Origin: Mytilus californianus
Lineage: Eukaryota; Mollusca; Bivalvia; Mytilida; Mytilidae
Reading direction: 5' to 3'
Assembly (NCBI RefSeq): GCF_021869535.1
Contig: NW_026262712.1
Location: 51,194,884 to 51,258,883 of the forward strand
Length of the DNA stretch: 64,000 nt
Shown piece by piece: positions 32,149 to 45,900 of the stretch (the first letter of the stretch is position 1; the number at the start of each line of letters is the position of its first letter). The notes beneath the pieces were generated by a model that saw nothing but the letters and a program-made list of their open reading frames with translations, was not told where the DNA came from and searched no databases. Position numbers and translations under genes: made by a program.

Positions 32149-33489
32149 TATCAAGGATCAATCGGATGACACATTATTTTTTTGTCACATGCGTTTCCGT
32201 AAAAAAAAAATGTTCGCAATTTGACTAGTTGATAAATCATAAACATATTGGTAACATTGTACCAGTCATCATTTTCGCCCGCATGTCTCCCCGCTATCTT
32301 GCGGGAAAATGACAGACAATACTGATCTAAAACAAATTATTAGAAACAGTCACTATTGAATTCATTCATTGTTTATTTGTCCCTCAGAACACGAAAATAG
32401 AAGGTTAACCTCCTGTCAAATTAGATATTCGTTTTAAATGTCAAACATAATAAACACGTGACACAGATTGTCGTCTGCTGTGGAAGATCTTGTGGTAAAT
32501 TGGTATGGTAATCAGATTCTAATATCAACTCAATCAACAACAATAAATTGCTTTGATTTATATAACCTCTTAATATCCACTAGACTGTTGTCGATCTTTT
32601 CCAACATTAATGAAAAAGTTTAATCGAGTAGAGTTCGTCAAAAATTAGGGGCTTCAAGGAGAAAAACGCCCCTTTCACAAAAAAGAAATAAAAAACAAAA
32701 CGAAACGATACAAAAAAAAAAAAAAAAAAAAAACACCCCAAAAAACACCCAAAATAAAACTGCAAAAAGGATCATTCGATTGTTTTATTTGTATCTGTGG
32801 TTTTTTTGGGTCTGCAATGCAGAAATTAGAGACTCCCTATATCAGGTTTACAGTGTCTGTTAAACCGGAGACAACTTTGCCTCTTCTATCGGGCATTTCG
32901 TGTCGTTCTGCTCTTCAATTTTATTCATTTGTCTCACCAACCGTTGCTAAAAATAAATAGTAAGTAAAAGAAGCCATACCTCTTTCACATTTTATAAATG
33001 TCATTATCCTCTCAATCCGCCACTTCCGTAAACTCAAAAGATCAATTATAGTATATAGAATAGATATATCAGCATCGATAAGACAATTAATTCACTCAAG
33101 TGTGATTTGCTCCACTAATACAAACGATTCTGCAAAACATTGTATGATTTAGGATGACTTATGTAGAGAAACGATATACAGAAGGTCTTTAGATTAGTAT
33201 TTTGTAGAGAATATAAAATGGCAATTACAATGAAAATACAAGTTTATGTGTCTGAGAGTAATAGGATATACAAAATAATGACAATTCACAATAGAAAGGA
33301 CGTTCGGAATGAGACTGTTACTCCAATTTGTTTTTTAACAACATTGATATTTTTATTTTCTAGATGACGATTGTGTCGCGTGTACATATACTTTTGATTA
33401 TTTATAATTTTATATTTTACTTCGAAAAGGTTGTCGATCTTCTGAGACGTACCAAGGAAAACGAAGCATTGCTCCAAAACTTACCGCGA
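32149..33489. other. Unassigned; poly-A tract at about 32709-32732
   Basis: No gene or named repeat recognised apart from simple A-rich sequence. Confidence 0.4.
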
Positions 33490-33660
33490 AGAACAGTGCA
33501 GATGAACACCAGTCGGTGCGGACAGGGAGTCAGCACTGAGGTTATGAGTTCGAACACCACATGTAACAGGTGCGTTCGACTCCGATCTTAATTGACTAGG
33601 ATTGCCAATTAAGTTTCCAGCCGAAGGCCCTCCCTTATAAAAGAAAAGTGCCATTCATTC
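33490..33660 (+). mobile_element. tRNA-derived SINE-like repeat, partial
   Basis: gagttcgaacacc (near 33547) fits a pol III B box (GTTCGAnnCC-like). It is followed by ttgactaggattgccaatta and agtttccagccgaaggccct, which resembles a central domain I associate with mollusc SINEs. No clear A box or 3' tail is seen, so the copy is partial or decayed. Confidence 0.45.
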
Positions 33661-33819
33661 CATGTGAGCAACACAGTTGTTGGTCTGCAAATCAAATTAA
33701 TATTCGTCAGATATGTTTTAGGCCAAAATATATATAACAAATACTTAAAATACGTTGAAGAGCTGATAAAACCAAAAAGGACCAAAACTAAACTGATAAA
33801 CAAAATATAAACTTTAAAA

Positions 33820-34140
33820 ATTTCAAAGACTGAGGGAGTGGGGCCATATGATCGCCATGGAAGTGAGATATGCAGATGCTAAAAGAACTCCATAACAAAG
33901 ATCATAAAAACCGCTTTCCTTTTAAACTGTCATAAAATTTCAGTAAAAAAACCATGACCGAGGGTGTGGGGCAAAACTATCTTTATGGAAACAAATTCAT
34001 CATGGATACCAGGATTGTAATTTTGTATTTGCGCCAGACGCGCGTTTCGTCTACAAAAGACTCATCAGTGACGCTCGAATCAAAAAAAGTTAAAAAGGCC
34101 GAATAAAGTACGGAGTTAGCATTGAGGACCAACAATGAGG
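33820..34140. mobile_element. Short interspersed repeat with gcgccagacgcgcgtttcgt
   Basis: The core (about 34030-34085) reads tttgcgccagacgcgcgttt then cgtctacaaaagactcatca, a sequence I recognise from many mussel loci. Related 'gactgagggagtggggc' / 'gaccgagggtgtggggc' text occurs twice upstream (33829 and 33956), so the element or its 5' half is duplicated here. Confidence 0.55.
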
Positions 34141-34539
34141 TTTGTTGATTTTTATTCAATTGTATACCATTAGTAGTTCACTTAAACTAACCCTATTAAA
34201 ACTTCAACAAATTGTTGATGCCGTCACTGATACAGGAAGTAGCACGTCTAAGTCTTGTCACCATAACTCTGTTGCTGAAAAATCAGTACAAGAGTTTTAT
34301 GCTTTCCAGTGAAAATAGGTAACTTGAATACTTATGAAGTAGTTGTCCCTTTACTGTTTGCTTAATTAGGTTTACTGACTTTCATAATGTGAAGTGTCAT
34401 TTATACTTTTGTCCCAGAAATTTTGCACAACATTTTATGAATCTATTGAGGCAGTCTACAAATTTTAGCCTTAACCTAACTGAAGGATTAGATGATTAAC
34501 ATGAAGAGACAAATTGGTAACCCATGAATGATACACAGG

Positions 34540-34690
34540 ACCATAAAATTTATGTCACGGCATATGAACTTAAGGCTCCGTGTTGAAGGCTGTACTTTGA
34601 CCTATAATTGTTTACTTTTTATACATTGTGACTTGGATGGAGAGTTGTCTCATTGGCACTCATACCACATCTTCTTATTTATAATTAAGC
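34540..34690 (+). repeat. Fragment of the RT-element terminal repeat
   Basis: Contains ttgaaggctgtactttgacc and gagttgtctcattggcactc, matching the end of 24807-25178. Confidence 0.7.
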
Positions 34691-34929
34691 TCTTCTTTGT
34701 ACTAACTTGGTTTTTTCAGGTGCTAATCTAATAAAGAATTGTCTAAAGGAACGCCTAATTGCACACACCATATTGTCTCTTAGTCAACAAATCTATACTC
34801 ATACATTTAAATGCAGAACTCAATTCTTGTCACCCGTCCTTTTATGTATAATGGATAGCAGAGAACCAAGTACATGTAATACCAATTTAGGCCATAGTTT
34901 TGCATCAGGGCAACAATTACTAATTTAAT

Positions 34930-36010
34930 AGTCCATAGTTTTGAATAGCAGGGAAGTAGCAAGTAATAGTATTGCATAGCAGAGAAACAGCAAATACCAA
35001 TTCAAAAGTCCATAGTTTTGCATAGCAGAGAAGTAACGACAGTGACTCGTTTCATTGAAGCCGTGAAGTGGAATTCAAATCATAAAAGATTGTAAGTATG
35101 CTTTATTTTATCACTTTAATCATTAGATGATTGACTGGTTCTTTTAGCAGTTGGTTAAAATTTTTCACAAGTTGAACAGTATGATTTGATGAGACAAATT
35201 GCAATTTGTCAGAGTTTAGAATGAAATGCAATAGGTGGACAGCAAAACTTACAATCAAATCACAGTAATACCAATTTAACAGTCTATAATTTTGCATATC
35301 AGTGAAGTAGCAAAATATCAATTTAATTGTTTATAGTTTTGCATAACAGTGAAGTAGCAAATATCAATTTATTTGTTTAGAGTTTGCATAACAGTGAAGT
35401 AGCAAATGCTGATTTAATTGTCTAAAGTTTTGCACAGTAGTGAAAAAGCAAATACCAATTTAATAGTCTATATTGTTTTGCATAGCAGAGAAACAGCAAA
35501 TACCGATTTAATTGTCTTGTTTTGCATAACAAATGAAGCAAATACCACTTTAATAGTCCATAGTTTTGCATAGTAGAGCAACAGCAAATACCAATTTAAG
35601 TCTATAGTATTGCATAGCAGAGGAGCAAATACCAATTTAATAGTCCATAGTTTTGCATAGCAGAGAAGCAGCAAATACCAATTTAACAGTCTATAGTTTT
35701 ACAAAGCAGAGAAGTAGCAAATACCAATTGATAGTCTATAGTTTTGCATAGCAGAGAAGCAGCAGTAAATACCAATTTGATAGTCTATAGTTTTGCATTG
35801 CAGAAAAGTAGCAAATAGCAATAGCCCATATTTTTGCACAGCAGAGAAGTTGCAAATACCTATTTAATAGTCTATATTTTTGCATAACAAAGAAGTAGCA
35901 AAGACCAATTTAATGGTCTTTAGTTTTACATAACAGACATGCAGAAATACCAATTTAATAGTCTATAGTTTTGTATAAAATCAGGAAATACTAATTTAAT
36001 AGTCTTTACT
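34930..36010. repeat. 46-bp minisatellite
   Basis: Roughly 20 copies of a unit of about 46 bases (tagcaaataccaatttaata plus gtctatagttttgcatagca plus gagaag). About 200 bases near 35050-35260 do not follow the pattern. It lies just beyond the 3' end of the ropporin-like gene. Confidence 0.9.
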
Positions 36011-36143
36011 TTCACCAAGCCTCACTCAAAACTCATGATTGAAGGACTTCAACTGATGAAAAAGTGGTAGTTCCCAACTTTATTGAAGTTAAAGTTTGTT
36101 TTTGTGTACTAGTATATGAATAACAATAAACTGTACAAAATAA

Positions 36144-36149
36144 TTTATT
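36144..36149 (-). terminator. ROPN1L: Possible polyadenylation signal of ROPN1L
   Basis: TTTATT on the plus strand is AATAAA on the minus strand, 335 bases after the stop. A second AATAAA overlaps the stop codon; which is used is unknown. Confidence 0.4.
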
Positions 36150-36483
36150 TGTAGATTGCATGCATCTTTATGTACAAAATACAAAAAATCAATAATATAA
36201 CAAATGCTTCAGACACTGGTCCTCAGAGCCACTGTTTACAAACAAAAGAAGATTTGATTGTACATAATAGAGTTATCCCCCTTTTATCAATTTAATATTT
36301 CTATAACTCAGAGTTAGTTCCCCTTCTATTGGTATTGCCTTGATATAACTTTCTACTAACATTCTATTTTTTTAAAACAAATTTGAACAGTTTTGTTCAG
36401 TGGGAAACATAATAGACAGATTGAACTTCTCTGTGGTAATGAAATACAAAGTCTAAAACATTAAAGTTAAAAACAAAGTTTAT

Positions 36484-36556
36484 TTATGCTGCTGATAACT
36501 TAGGACACTCAGGACTTAAGAAGTTTCTAGGTTGTACATATCCATCTTGCTTATCC
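36484..36556 (-). CDS. ROPN1L: ROPN1L terminal coding exon 5
   Basis: Its first base completes V200. It then encodes DKQDGYVQPRNFLSPECPKL, SAA and TAA. The phase fits exon 4 exactly, and vertebrate ROPN1L has a comparable short tail after its SLKENIDARKNG segment. It was too short to be seen as an open frame and was found by following the gene. AATAAA overlaps the stop (36479-36484). Confidence 0.85.
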
Positions 36557-39500
36557 CTGCAAAAAAAAATATAGAATAGTGGCAAAGGAATTATCAAAAA
36601 TCATGTGTCACATATTAAATAAAGTAAAAAAAGATGTATATGTGTTTTTTTGTTTTGTAAAAACATTTTCAATTTTTTTTTATTGAATGTGATCAAACTG
36701 TATTGTATTTGAGTGTTAAACATATCTGATAGTACCATTCAATTCCTCTGGCAGGTCAATGTTAAATTATTTTTAAGGTAATACCAACTGATAAGTCATT
36801 TAAGAACATAATTCATTGTTGCAGAATCTAAATGGTGTTATTTCATTCTTAAAGTACCCAAAAATGAAAATAGGGTCAAATTACAAGTTGAACTTTCATT
36901 TTTTAAAAGTTTAATTCAAAATATTTTGGTGTATACATTCTTTTGAAAATACTATATAAGATTCTTAAATGGCAAACTTAATGGTCACTTCAGTTAAATT
37001 TTTAATCTGAATTTGACATCCTTGATGAAAGATATATGCAGACCCATGTATTATTTATTATTTCATTTGAGAGGTCTGGATTATAAATGGAAATTTGATA
37101 TAAAACCGAAATAGACATTCTTGAAAAAATCCTTTGAAAAATGGGAAAACATATTATATCCATCATCAATCAAAAACCATCACTTTTCTCCAAACAATTA
37201 AACAATAAAAAATTATCAGACAATTACAAATTACATATGCTTTTATTTATGTCTTCTGGGTAACCAAAGCTAATTGAAATCGTAGCATCACAATATTTCA
37301 TCTAAAACTGCTATAAAACATTGTAATAGATTGTATTGATCCAAACTCTGTCATAATTGTGGTTAAAAATCATATTATGAGGGGCTTTATTTAATAAACA
37401 AAACATCACCCAGACCATGTTCAAGCTCTTATGTCAAAGAAAAGATTGAATATCAAATTCATTACCAATCTTTTACATGTTTTGATTAGATATTTCAACC
37501 CAGGATAAAGATAAATACTTTGTCTTCATAAATATGGGGAAATGTAAGTAGCGAAAAGATAATTTCCGTAGCCATTTATAGAACAATAACAAAGATGATA
37601 AATTAGCAGAAAAAAGTTTTTGTGCAAACATAACATGATGCAACAAAGAATACAAAACTGATGGAAGAACGCTCTGGACTGAAAACAGATCAAGACAAGG
37701 ACATGTTATTGAATTTGAAGTGTTGCTGATTTGATTGTTTGATTTGTGACAAGATGTAATTAGTGTTAGTTATTTATAAATTAAGGCTTGTCACATACAT
37801 TCTTTACATTTATAGACTGGTTTTCCAAATTTTTGATTTGCTATATCTATAGAATTAAAGCAGAAAGATATATTATTTTTACGATTTTCTGATGAAGTTC
37901 ACCCAGGTGTAAATGCAAACAAAATTCCTTCAATATCCGAAATGGTGCCCATTAAGTGCTTTAAGGGTCTGGGGGAACACTGCAATTATGCATACTATGC
38001 CTTAAGTAAAAGCATTTATACTAAGTCTGCATGGGTTCTATAGATTAATTCTCAGATAAAAAATGGAGTAATTTAGTTCATCAATCTAAAACTTCCAATA
38101 AAATTATGTACTTTCAATGAAAAAACCTTCAAATTAACAAGAATGTGTCCATAGTACACGGATGCCCGACTCGCACTATCATTTTCTATGTACAGTGAAC
38201 CGTGAAATTGGGGTAAAAACTCTAATTTGGCATTAAAATTAGAAAGATTATATCATAGGGAACATGTGTACTAAGTTTCAAGTTGATTGGACTTTAACTT
38301 CATCAAAAACTACCTTGACCAAAAACTTAAACCTGAAGCAGGACAGACAGACGAATGGACGCAGAGACCAATAAACAGCTGCGCCATGAGCGCATGATAC
38401 GCCCGTCGTCTTGTGTGTGAATTTTTATGCAATAAGCATAAATAGTTTCTGACATACGGCGTGACATGCGAAAACCCCCTTTTTTTTTTACAAAAAACTC
38501 AATATCTCTAAAATAAAATTTTGAATAAAAACCAAAAAGTATACAGATCTTTAGATTAATATAACTAAGAAGTGTGTAAAATTTTAAGCAATAATCATAA
38601 ATCGTTTTTGAGATACGCTGCGACATGTGAAAACACCCCTTTTAAAAAAAAAAAATCAATATCTCAAAAAAATTTTTTTGAATCAAACCAAAAAGTATAC
38701 AGATCTTTAGATTAATATAACTAAGAAGTGTGTAAAATTTTAAGCAATAATCATAAATCATTTTTGAGATATGGCGCGACATGTGAAAAACCCCTCCCCC
38801 TTTTTTTATAAAATACTCAATTACTCAAAAATAAAATTTTGAATCATCACCAAAAAGTATACAGATCTTAAGGTTAATATAACTAAGAAGTGTGTAACGT
38901 TTTAAGCAATAATCATAAACTGTTTTTGAGATACGGCGCGACATGTGAAAAACCCCTCCCCCTTTTTTAACAAAATACTCAATAACTCAAAAATAAAATT
39001 TTGAATCATCACCAAAAAGTATAAGGATCTTAAGATTAATATAACTAAGAAGTGTGTAAAGTTTTAAGCAATAATCATAAATTGTTTTTGAGATACGGCG
39101 CGACATGTGAAAAAAAACACACACCTGTTTTAGTTACTAAGTCCCGTAACTCAAAAAGTTTTAATCTTATTTTCACCAAAAAGTATACAGATCATTTGAC
39201 CATCATAAGAAAGAACTATGTTAAGTTTCATGAAATATGGATAAGTCATTCTCAAGTTACGGTGCGACATGTTTACGCCGGACAGACAGACGGACGCCGG
39301 ACATTTGTATAACATAATACGTCCCGTCAAAAATTTGACGGGCGTATAAAAATCCCCCTTTTTTTACTACTATGTAAACTTACACATCATATTTAAGATA
39401 ACTGAAAACTTCGTTTATTTGTTGTTGTGATATTTCACCATCTATCTGTGCAAGGTATTGATAAATATCTTTAAATAATTGAAAAGGTATACGAGCAGGG

Positions 39501-39869
39501 CCGCCATCTGGATCAGCTGTTAATATTTCACACACAGTCTTCATTGCATCGATTATTGTCTGCAAAATACATAAATTAAATTTTAAAACACATGAAGTGT
39601 TTTGAAAATGATTATGAGGTGCTATAAACATTTCAGATGAATATATCCATTGTCAAATATTAGGATTAGTGGCTACATTACCTGTATTAACATCACTGCT
39701 ACAGAAGTGGTATCACAAAATGAATTATATAACAGGACAATAAAAAAATCAGTTAATTTTTCATACACATTACATCTTCCAACTCAGAATTTAAATAATT
39801 TTAGACTTATCAAATTGCTCATTAAAGAACATGTGGGCAAATGACAATAGGACAGCTACACACCCCTGC

Positions 39870-39900
<31 letters not shown>

Positions 39901-42900
39901 CCAAAAAAGGCATCTAGAGGCCAATTTTGAAAAGCCTTCAACACTTTAACAATAAACAACTAAATGCCAATACAATATGTCCTTATTTAGATTGTACCTG
40001 CATTATTAAGATTATTTCCATTTAAATTCATAACTTACTTTTTTAACAAACCAGGAATATAACAGTTGATGTATAGTACATGTATAGTACATGTATAGAA
40101 CACCTTTACAGCCACAAAACTATTATTTACTTCAGCTAGGGTTAAAATGCTCGTGATAATGAAAAAGCTAAATTGGCTGTCAAATCATAGTCACCATCTG
40201 CCATTTATAATAATTTATCTTGTTTGGTTTAAGGCATATATTTCATTACATTTGATTGGTGAAAGACTTTCACTGAAAGTACCTATATAAACATTCATAT
40301 TAATCAATCATTAAGTGAATGGATTTCTAATTTCATGCACTTTCATTCAACTTGAATTAATAAACCAACATGAAACATATCCAATAAATTCTTTAATTAG
40401 AATTTAACAATTCCCCCCCCCCCCCCCAAAAAAAAATAAATTAAAACTACAAAATGTATGATCAAATTATATGGTAGAAAAAACCTGTACAAATCTTTCT
40501 AACTAAACACAATTTTCTTTTTCAGGCAATATATCTTACATAACTCTGTATCAAGCAATTATTATCTCTACTTTCTACAACTCTCTAAGGAAACAAACCA
40601 ATTACAAATCTAATAGTAAATTTAAACTGCACTATTTCATACCCATAACGCTCAAAGCAACAAAATCAGAGCCTTTTTAAAGTAATTTCAACTTTTGAAA
40701 AAAAAGAAAAGATTTAAAATCACCTTAAATCCATTATTAAGCTTAAGCTGATGATGCAAATTTACAAAAATTGATCATGATTTCAATCTAATTTCGCTGC
40801 AGTCTCTGGGCAAATTTATCATTATCAATCTTGTTTTTAAAGATCTCCAATATAACTGCATTTAATTTGACATTTTTTTTCCCTATTTGTCATCCCTTTT
40901 ACCTCTACTTAATTTCTATGGCCATGACAAAATATTTCTGAATTTTATTGTCTTTTGTAGACACAAAAAGGAAAAATCGCAAAGATATTCAAATTTGTTC
41001 ATATCATTTCTATTTTTGTATCAAATGAACAAATCTGCACAATTACTTCAGCACAATTTCAAGAAACAAAGCCCATGTGTTTCATATCCCACTCTAAAAA
41101 TTAAGAAATAACCATATTTCCATTGATGCAAAAAAATCCATATTGCAATATTTTTTGTCTTAAATTTTTGCCAGGAATATTTAATGATACATGTACATGT
41201 TTTATTGTAAAAGATTAGCAATAACTAATGCACACTTCAAAATTCTGATTTCAAGTACTGGAAGGAAGAAAAGATCTGCGACTCTTTTCACAAAAAATCT
41301 TACGATTAAAATTGATCGTTAGTTATACTGAAATGTGACTTACGAGTATTTTTACTCCTAAGAATTTTTGAATTAAGCATTTTTAGCCAACTCCACAGTG
41401 ATTTATTTCCTGAATTTATTTTTTTATTCATACATGTTTTAGAAAAGTTGCAAGTTCTATGTATTCATGTTTTTATTCTACTTGTGAAAGTCACCTAAAT
41501 AAATCACACACAAAATAACTATGGATTCATTTATTTTTCGTGGGTACCAATTTCCATGAATTTAAAAAAAAAATGTGTATTTGTTTATATTTGATTTCCT
41601 TGATTTGCCAAAGTCAGCATATATGCTTATTGAAAATTGATTTTGGATTACAGTGTCGAAGATTTAACAAGGTATGAAAACAAAGAATTACTATAACACA
41701 ACCTAAGCCACTTACATGTTGACAACAATTGATAGTTCATTACAGTGTTAAGAATTAAACAAAGTATGAAAACAAAAAATTACTATAACATGGCCTAAGC
41801 AACTTGTTGACAACAAGTAATAGTTCAATACAGTTGTAATAATGGAATGTTTAACTTTTAGAGACTAAATCTCTTTAGGATGATATTAATCAAGTTTGAA
41901 TGAAATTATGTAATAGCATTTAAAGGATATTGTCAAGGAATGTGGGACCTGCCAGTTCTTTTAATTTTTCATCAAGATTAACAATAAACCATTCAAGTCA
42001 AAACAAAACCAGCATCAGTCTTTCTTTTCTAATAAACAGAACAGGTTTTATTTGCAGCCCACACTTATTGGAATTTTAGTTATTGGCAATATGAACGATG
42101 ATTCATTTCAAACTGTTCACTAAGAATTCTTTTTGAAGCCTTTATAAAATGTATGTTAGCGAATAAAACACTATATACCTCTAATGAAGTTGATTTTTTA
42201 TTTTAACAGCATTGAATCAACCTTTAAGGATTTCAACATTAAAAATAAATTAATCTACTTATTAAAGCTGTCATGTTAGAAAATTTTGATCTTGACCTAC
42301 TAGAACCTCAATTTCAATCTAACTAGATTCAAAAATTTATGTCAAGGAAAATAAATATATATATATATATATATATGTCACAGAAACTCAGAACTTTTGT
42401 TGGCTGAATTTATCACTTTTAATGATGATTCACCAACAAATTTGTTCTTCTTTTCTAAATTCTCTTCAGAAAACCAATATATTACCCCAATTACAGTCAC
42501 AATGTTTTTTTCTGTCTAAACTTTTTCTTGGAAATAAATAAAACTTAGTTTAATTGAATGAACACAAACCTAGTACTATAATTATGTTAACAAATTGTGT
42601 TGCTGAAAAATTATCATTCTAACTTTAACATACATATTAGAAATACTTTTGAAGACTAATTTGGAGTTTGGACATTGTAAGCTATTATGTCAACGAAAAT
42701 ATTAAAAATATTAAAAACATTTCAACTGGATGACCTGTTTAAAATTTTGGACAGTTATACCGGTTTCAAAAATAGTTCTAAAGTAACAACTGGTGCCTTT
42801 TATTCACAGGCATTTATAAGCAATATCTATAGAATAAAAAATAAATAGATGAAGGAAAGGGGAACAGCGTTATTACAATAAAGGGGAGATAACTCACACT

Positions 42901-45900
42901 TTAAAAAACATTTTTAAGAAGAATAAAAGTCTTTTTTAAATTACTGCCATTCATTACTCAAATGTTAAAACTTTTCCCAGTTATACATATTAAACAAAGT
43001 TTCATTTTTCCAACTAGTTTTTTTTCAATAGGACTTTTCCAATAAATTTCCCTTCATGTCTTGGTTTTATTAAGATACAATGTCTTGGTTTTATCTAAGA
43101 AACAAATACACTAGTCAAATTACATTGATAACAAATTATAAAATGTCTAAAACAGAATAAATTCTTTTGAGAAACCATGTTCAATTAAATGGATAAACAA
43201 ATTACTAATGTCAAAAACAGAATAACTTAGTTAGCTTCATTAAAATAAAATGAAACTTTTTTGTATGGCGTACCAAAACAGCTAATAATTGGAACTAGGG
43301 AAAATATTATTAATTTTTTCTTCTTAATATAATTATCTTTATTATTAGAATGAAAAAATGTAAATTCTGAGTATTTGTATCTATCCAAATATTATCAAAA
43401 CATTTATTGTTAAATATCACAAAAATTATGACAGACAGTTTTAGTCCTTTTTAGTTTGAATCAGTTTTATTGCAAATATTTGGCTTCCCAAATTTTTAGT
43501 TAGCATTCCTGTCCTGATAAAAGATACTGATAGGAGCATTCCTGTCCTGATAAAAGATACTGATAGGAGCATTCCTGTCCTTATAAAAGATACTGAAATG
43601 AGCATTCCTGTCCTGATAAAAGATACTGATAGGAGCATTCCTGTCCTGATAAAAGATACTGATAGGAGCATTCCTGTCCTGATAAAAGATACTGATAGGA
43701 GCATTCCTGTCCTGATAAAAGATACTTATAGGAACATTCCTGTCCTGATAAAAGATACGGATATCAGAAACTTACATGTACTATGTTAAAAAATTCAAGC
43801 CTATATAAAGAAAGATAACTCCTGAATAATTGTATGACAGGTTGGGAAAGAAATACTGTAAAGTTTTTTAATACAATTTGGAATACCCACAGATCAACTC
43901 GTGTAGATTTTGTCATTTCAACATGCACACCATGGGAATTCCACTTTTGTCAACTCAAATTTCACCTTAGATCTTTTAAAAATATTGAATTCAAAACTTG
44001 CTGATTTTTCCAATGTAAATTAAGTACATTTAGGTTCAATCCTTATGATAAAGATAAAATGTCTAATCTATAGGAAAGACACAGATGAATTTCTAAAGGT
44101 TTTCCATTTTTGAATCCACTGCAAATGTGGACAGGTGGAAATAATAAAATCCACATAATCTGTAGTGTATTTTACCTCTCCTAAGGTGGATGCACATAAT
44201 GCAAAGAATTTATTCCATTCAACATCGCCACCAAAACTGCCGATTCTGACCATATCATCAAACTGCTCTTTAGGTAACGCCAAATCATTCCATTTCTCTT
44301 CTATTAAACTTAATGGAACTTGTTTCTTTGGACCAAGCTGAAACAAAAAGAACACATATTCTTTACACAGTTCATTGCTTTTACATCAATATATTTAAAA
44401 ATCAATGCAAATAAAGCTATCTAGAACTTTACTACATGTATCTCTATAACAGATATAATGTATAAACATAAATTAAACATTTGGTTTTGACAACTCCTAA
44501 GGTTTAAGTTAGTGCCACCATTTTCTGGTATTTGATGTCTTTACCTTGTTATATGATATCAGAATGTAAAAATGAAAAAAGCCTTTGAATAGACATGCCA
44601 ACTAAATGGTTATAGTCTATGATTCTTCATTAATTAAAAAGAAGCTCAAATAACAGTTTTTCACAATTGGACAAAACTGTTCTATATATAACACTAACTT
44701 TCACGTCATACCAATTTTAAATTTGTCAATAATAAGCTATACATCAAGCGATTTCAGTATTGTTTTTGAGGTTTTTTAATGTTGTTTTATTTGAAATATC
44801 AGCATGAAACAAATAAGAATTATGTACAGACACTTCCAACTGCTTTTAATTGTCCTTCTACATTTTCAGCTGGTTTTTTTAGACATCTTTTTTTTATTTT
44901 TAAAATATAATAGATAGAAAAGTGTCTCATATCTGTTGAAAAGGTACCTGTCTGTTAAGAACTCTGAGTAAACCTGGTGTTAAGCCTGTGTCTGTCTTTT
45001 GGGTGGCTACTGGCATCTCTAATCTTTCTTTTACAGGTGGAGTTTCTCCTTTAGACATTGCTCGGAAGTATCTAAACAAAGACAAGTGCATATACTTCTT
45101 TAAAATAAGTGTTTTAGTTAAAATCATGGTTGATTGTTATGACTTATTCAAAGTAAAATAGTATGATTTTCAGTGATCTGATTTACATCCTCTGTAGATA
45201 ATTATTTTAAAAGACAAAAAGATTTTTGAAAGAATACCACCCAAATCGTGTTTTAGGGATGTAGTTGGGTCAGGTTTAGGAATTTTTGTCAGATGTTCGG
45301 ACTCCTTGGGTTTTTTCTTACAATTACAGGGTAAAATATTTTGCCACATATCACCCACTTTTCTTTTCATAGAAGACTTCAATAGCTCATAAAATGGTCA
45401 TTACCAAAATTTAAGCATATTCAAAATTTCTTTTCTTACGATTTGAGATCCAAATAATGCCAATGCTAAATATAAAGTAAAAGTCTGAGTCAGCCTTTTC
45501 CAATCATTTTTTAAAAATCAAATATCATGAAAAGGAGTTCCATAATCTATCAATATTTTTAGCTTATTTTGTCTTTACTAATGCTCTTATGAATTATAGT
45601 ACCAATCTTAAATCCTAGATTTTTTTAACGTCACCTGACTGCATCCTTAAATAGGTCACCTGGTGGTTAATGTATGGACTTTAATTTGTTCATTTTCGAA
45701 CTTCTTTAGTTTGTACTACTCCCTCTCCCCGACCCCCAACTTAAATTTCAGTTTTCCTAGTTTTTTTTTCAAATTAGTTTTTCCTCATCAATTCCAAATG
45801 AACACATCTTATATCTATGGTTTAATAATCTTGACAACTTAAAGTGTACTTACGCAGCAGACCATGCTAAGACATCTTTTGGCTGTGTTCTGATTGCAGC

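Noticed and set aside
31742-32224. 160-codon lysine/glutamine-rich frame
   Set aside because: It follows the cggacaaaaagc repeat, which lacks stops in more than one frame; the inverted copy at 23184 gives equally long unrelated frames.
33490-33600. A functional tRNA gene
   Set aside because: Only a B-box-like sequence is seen; no cloverleaf with anticodon and acceptor stem could be built, so a SINE remnant is more likely.
43441-43789. Repeat protein of 11-residue units
   Set aside because: This is a 33-bp minisatellite inside a ROPN1L intron, open on both strands.
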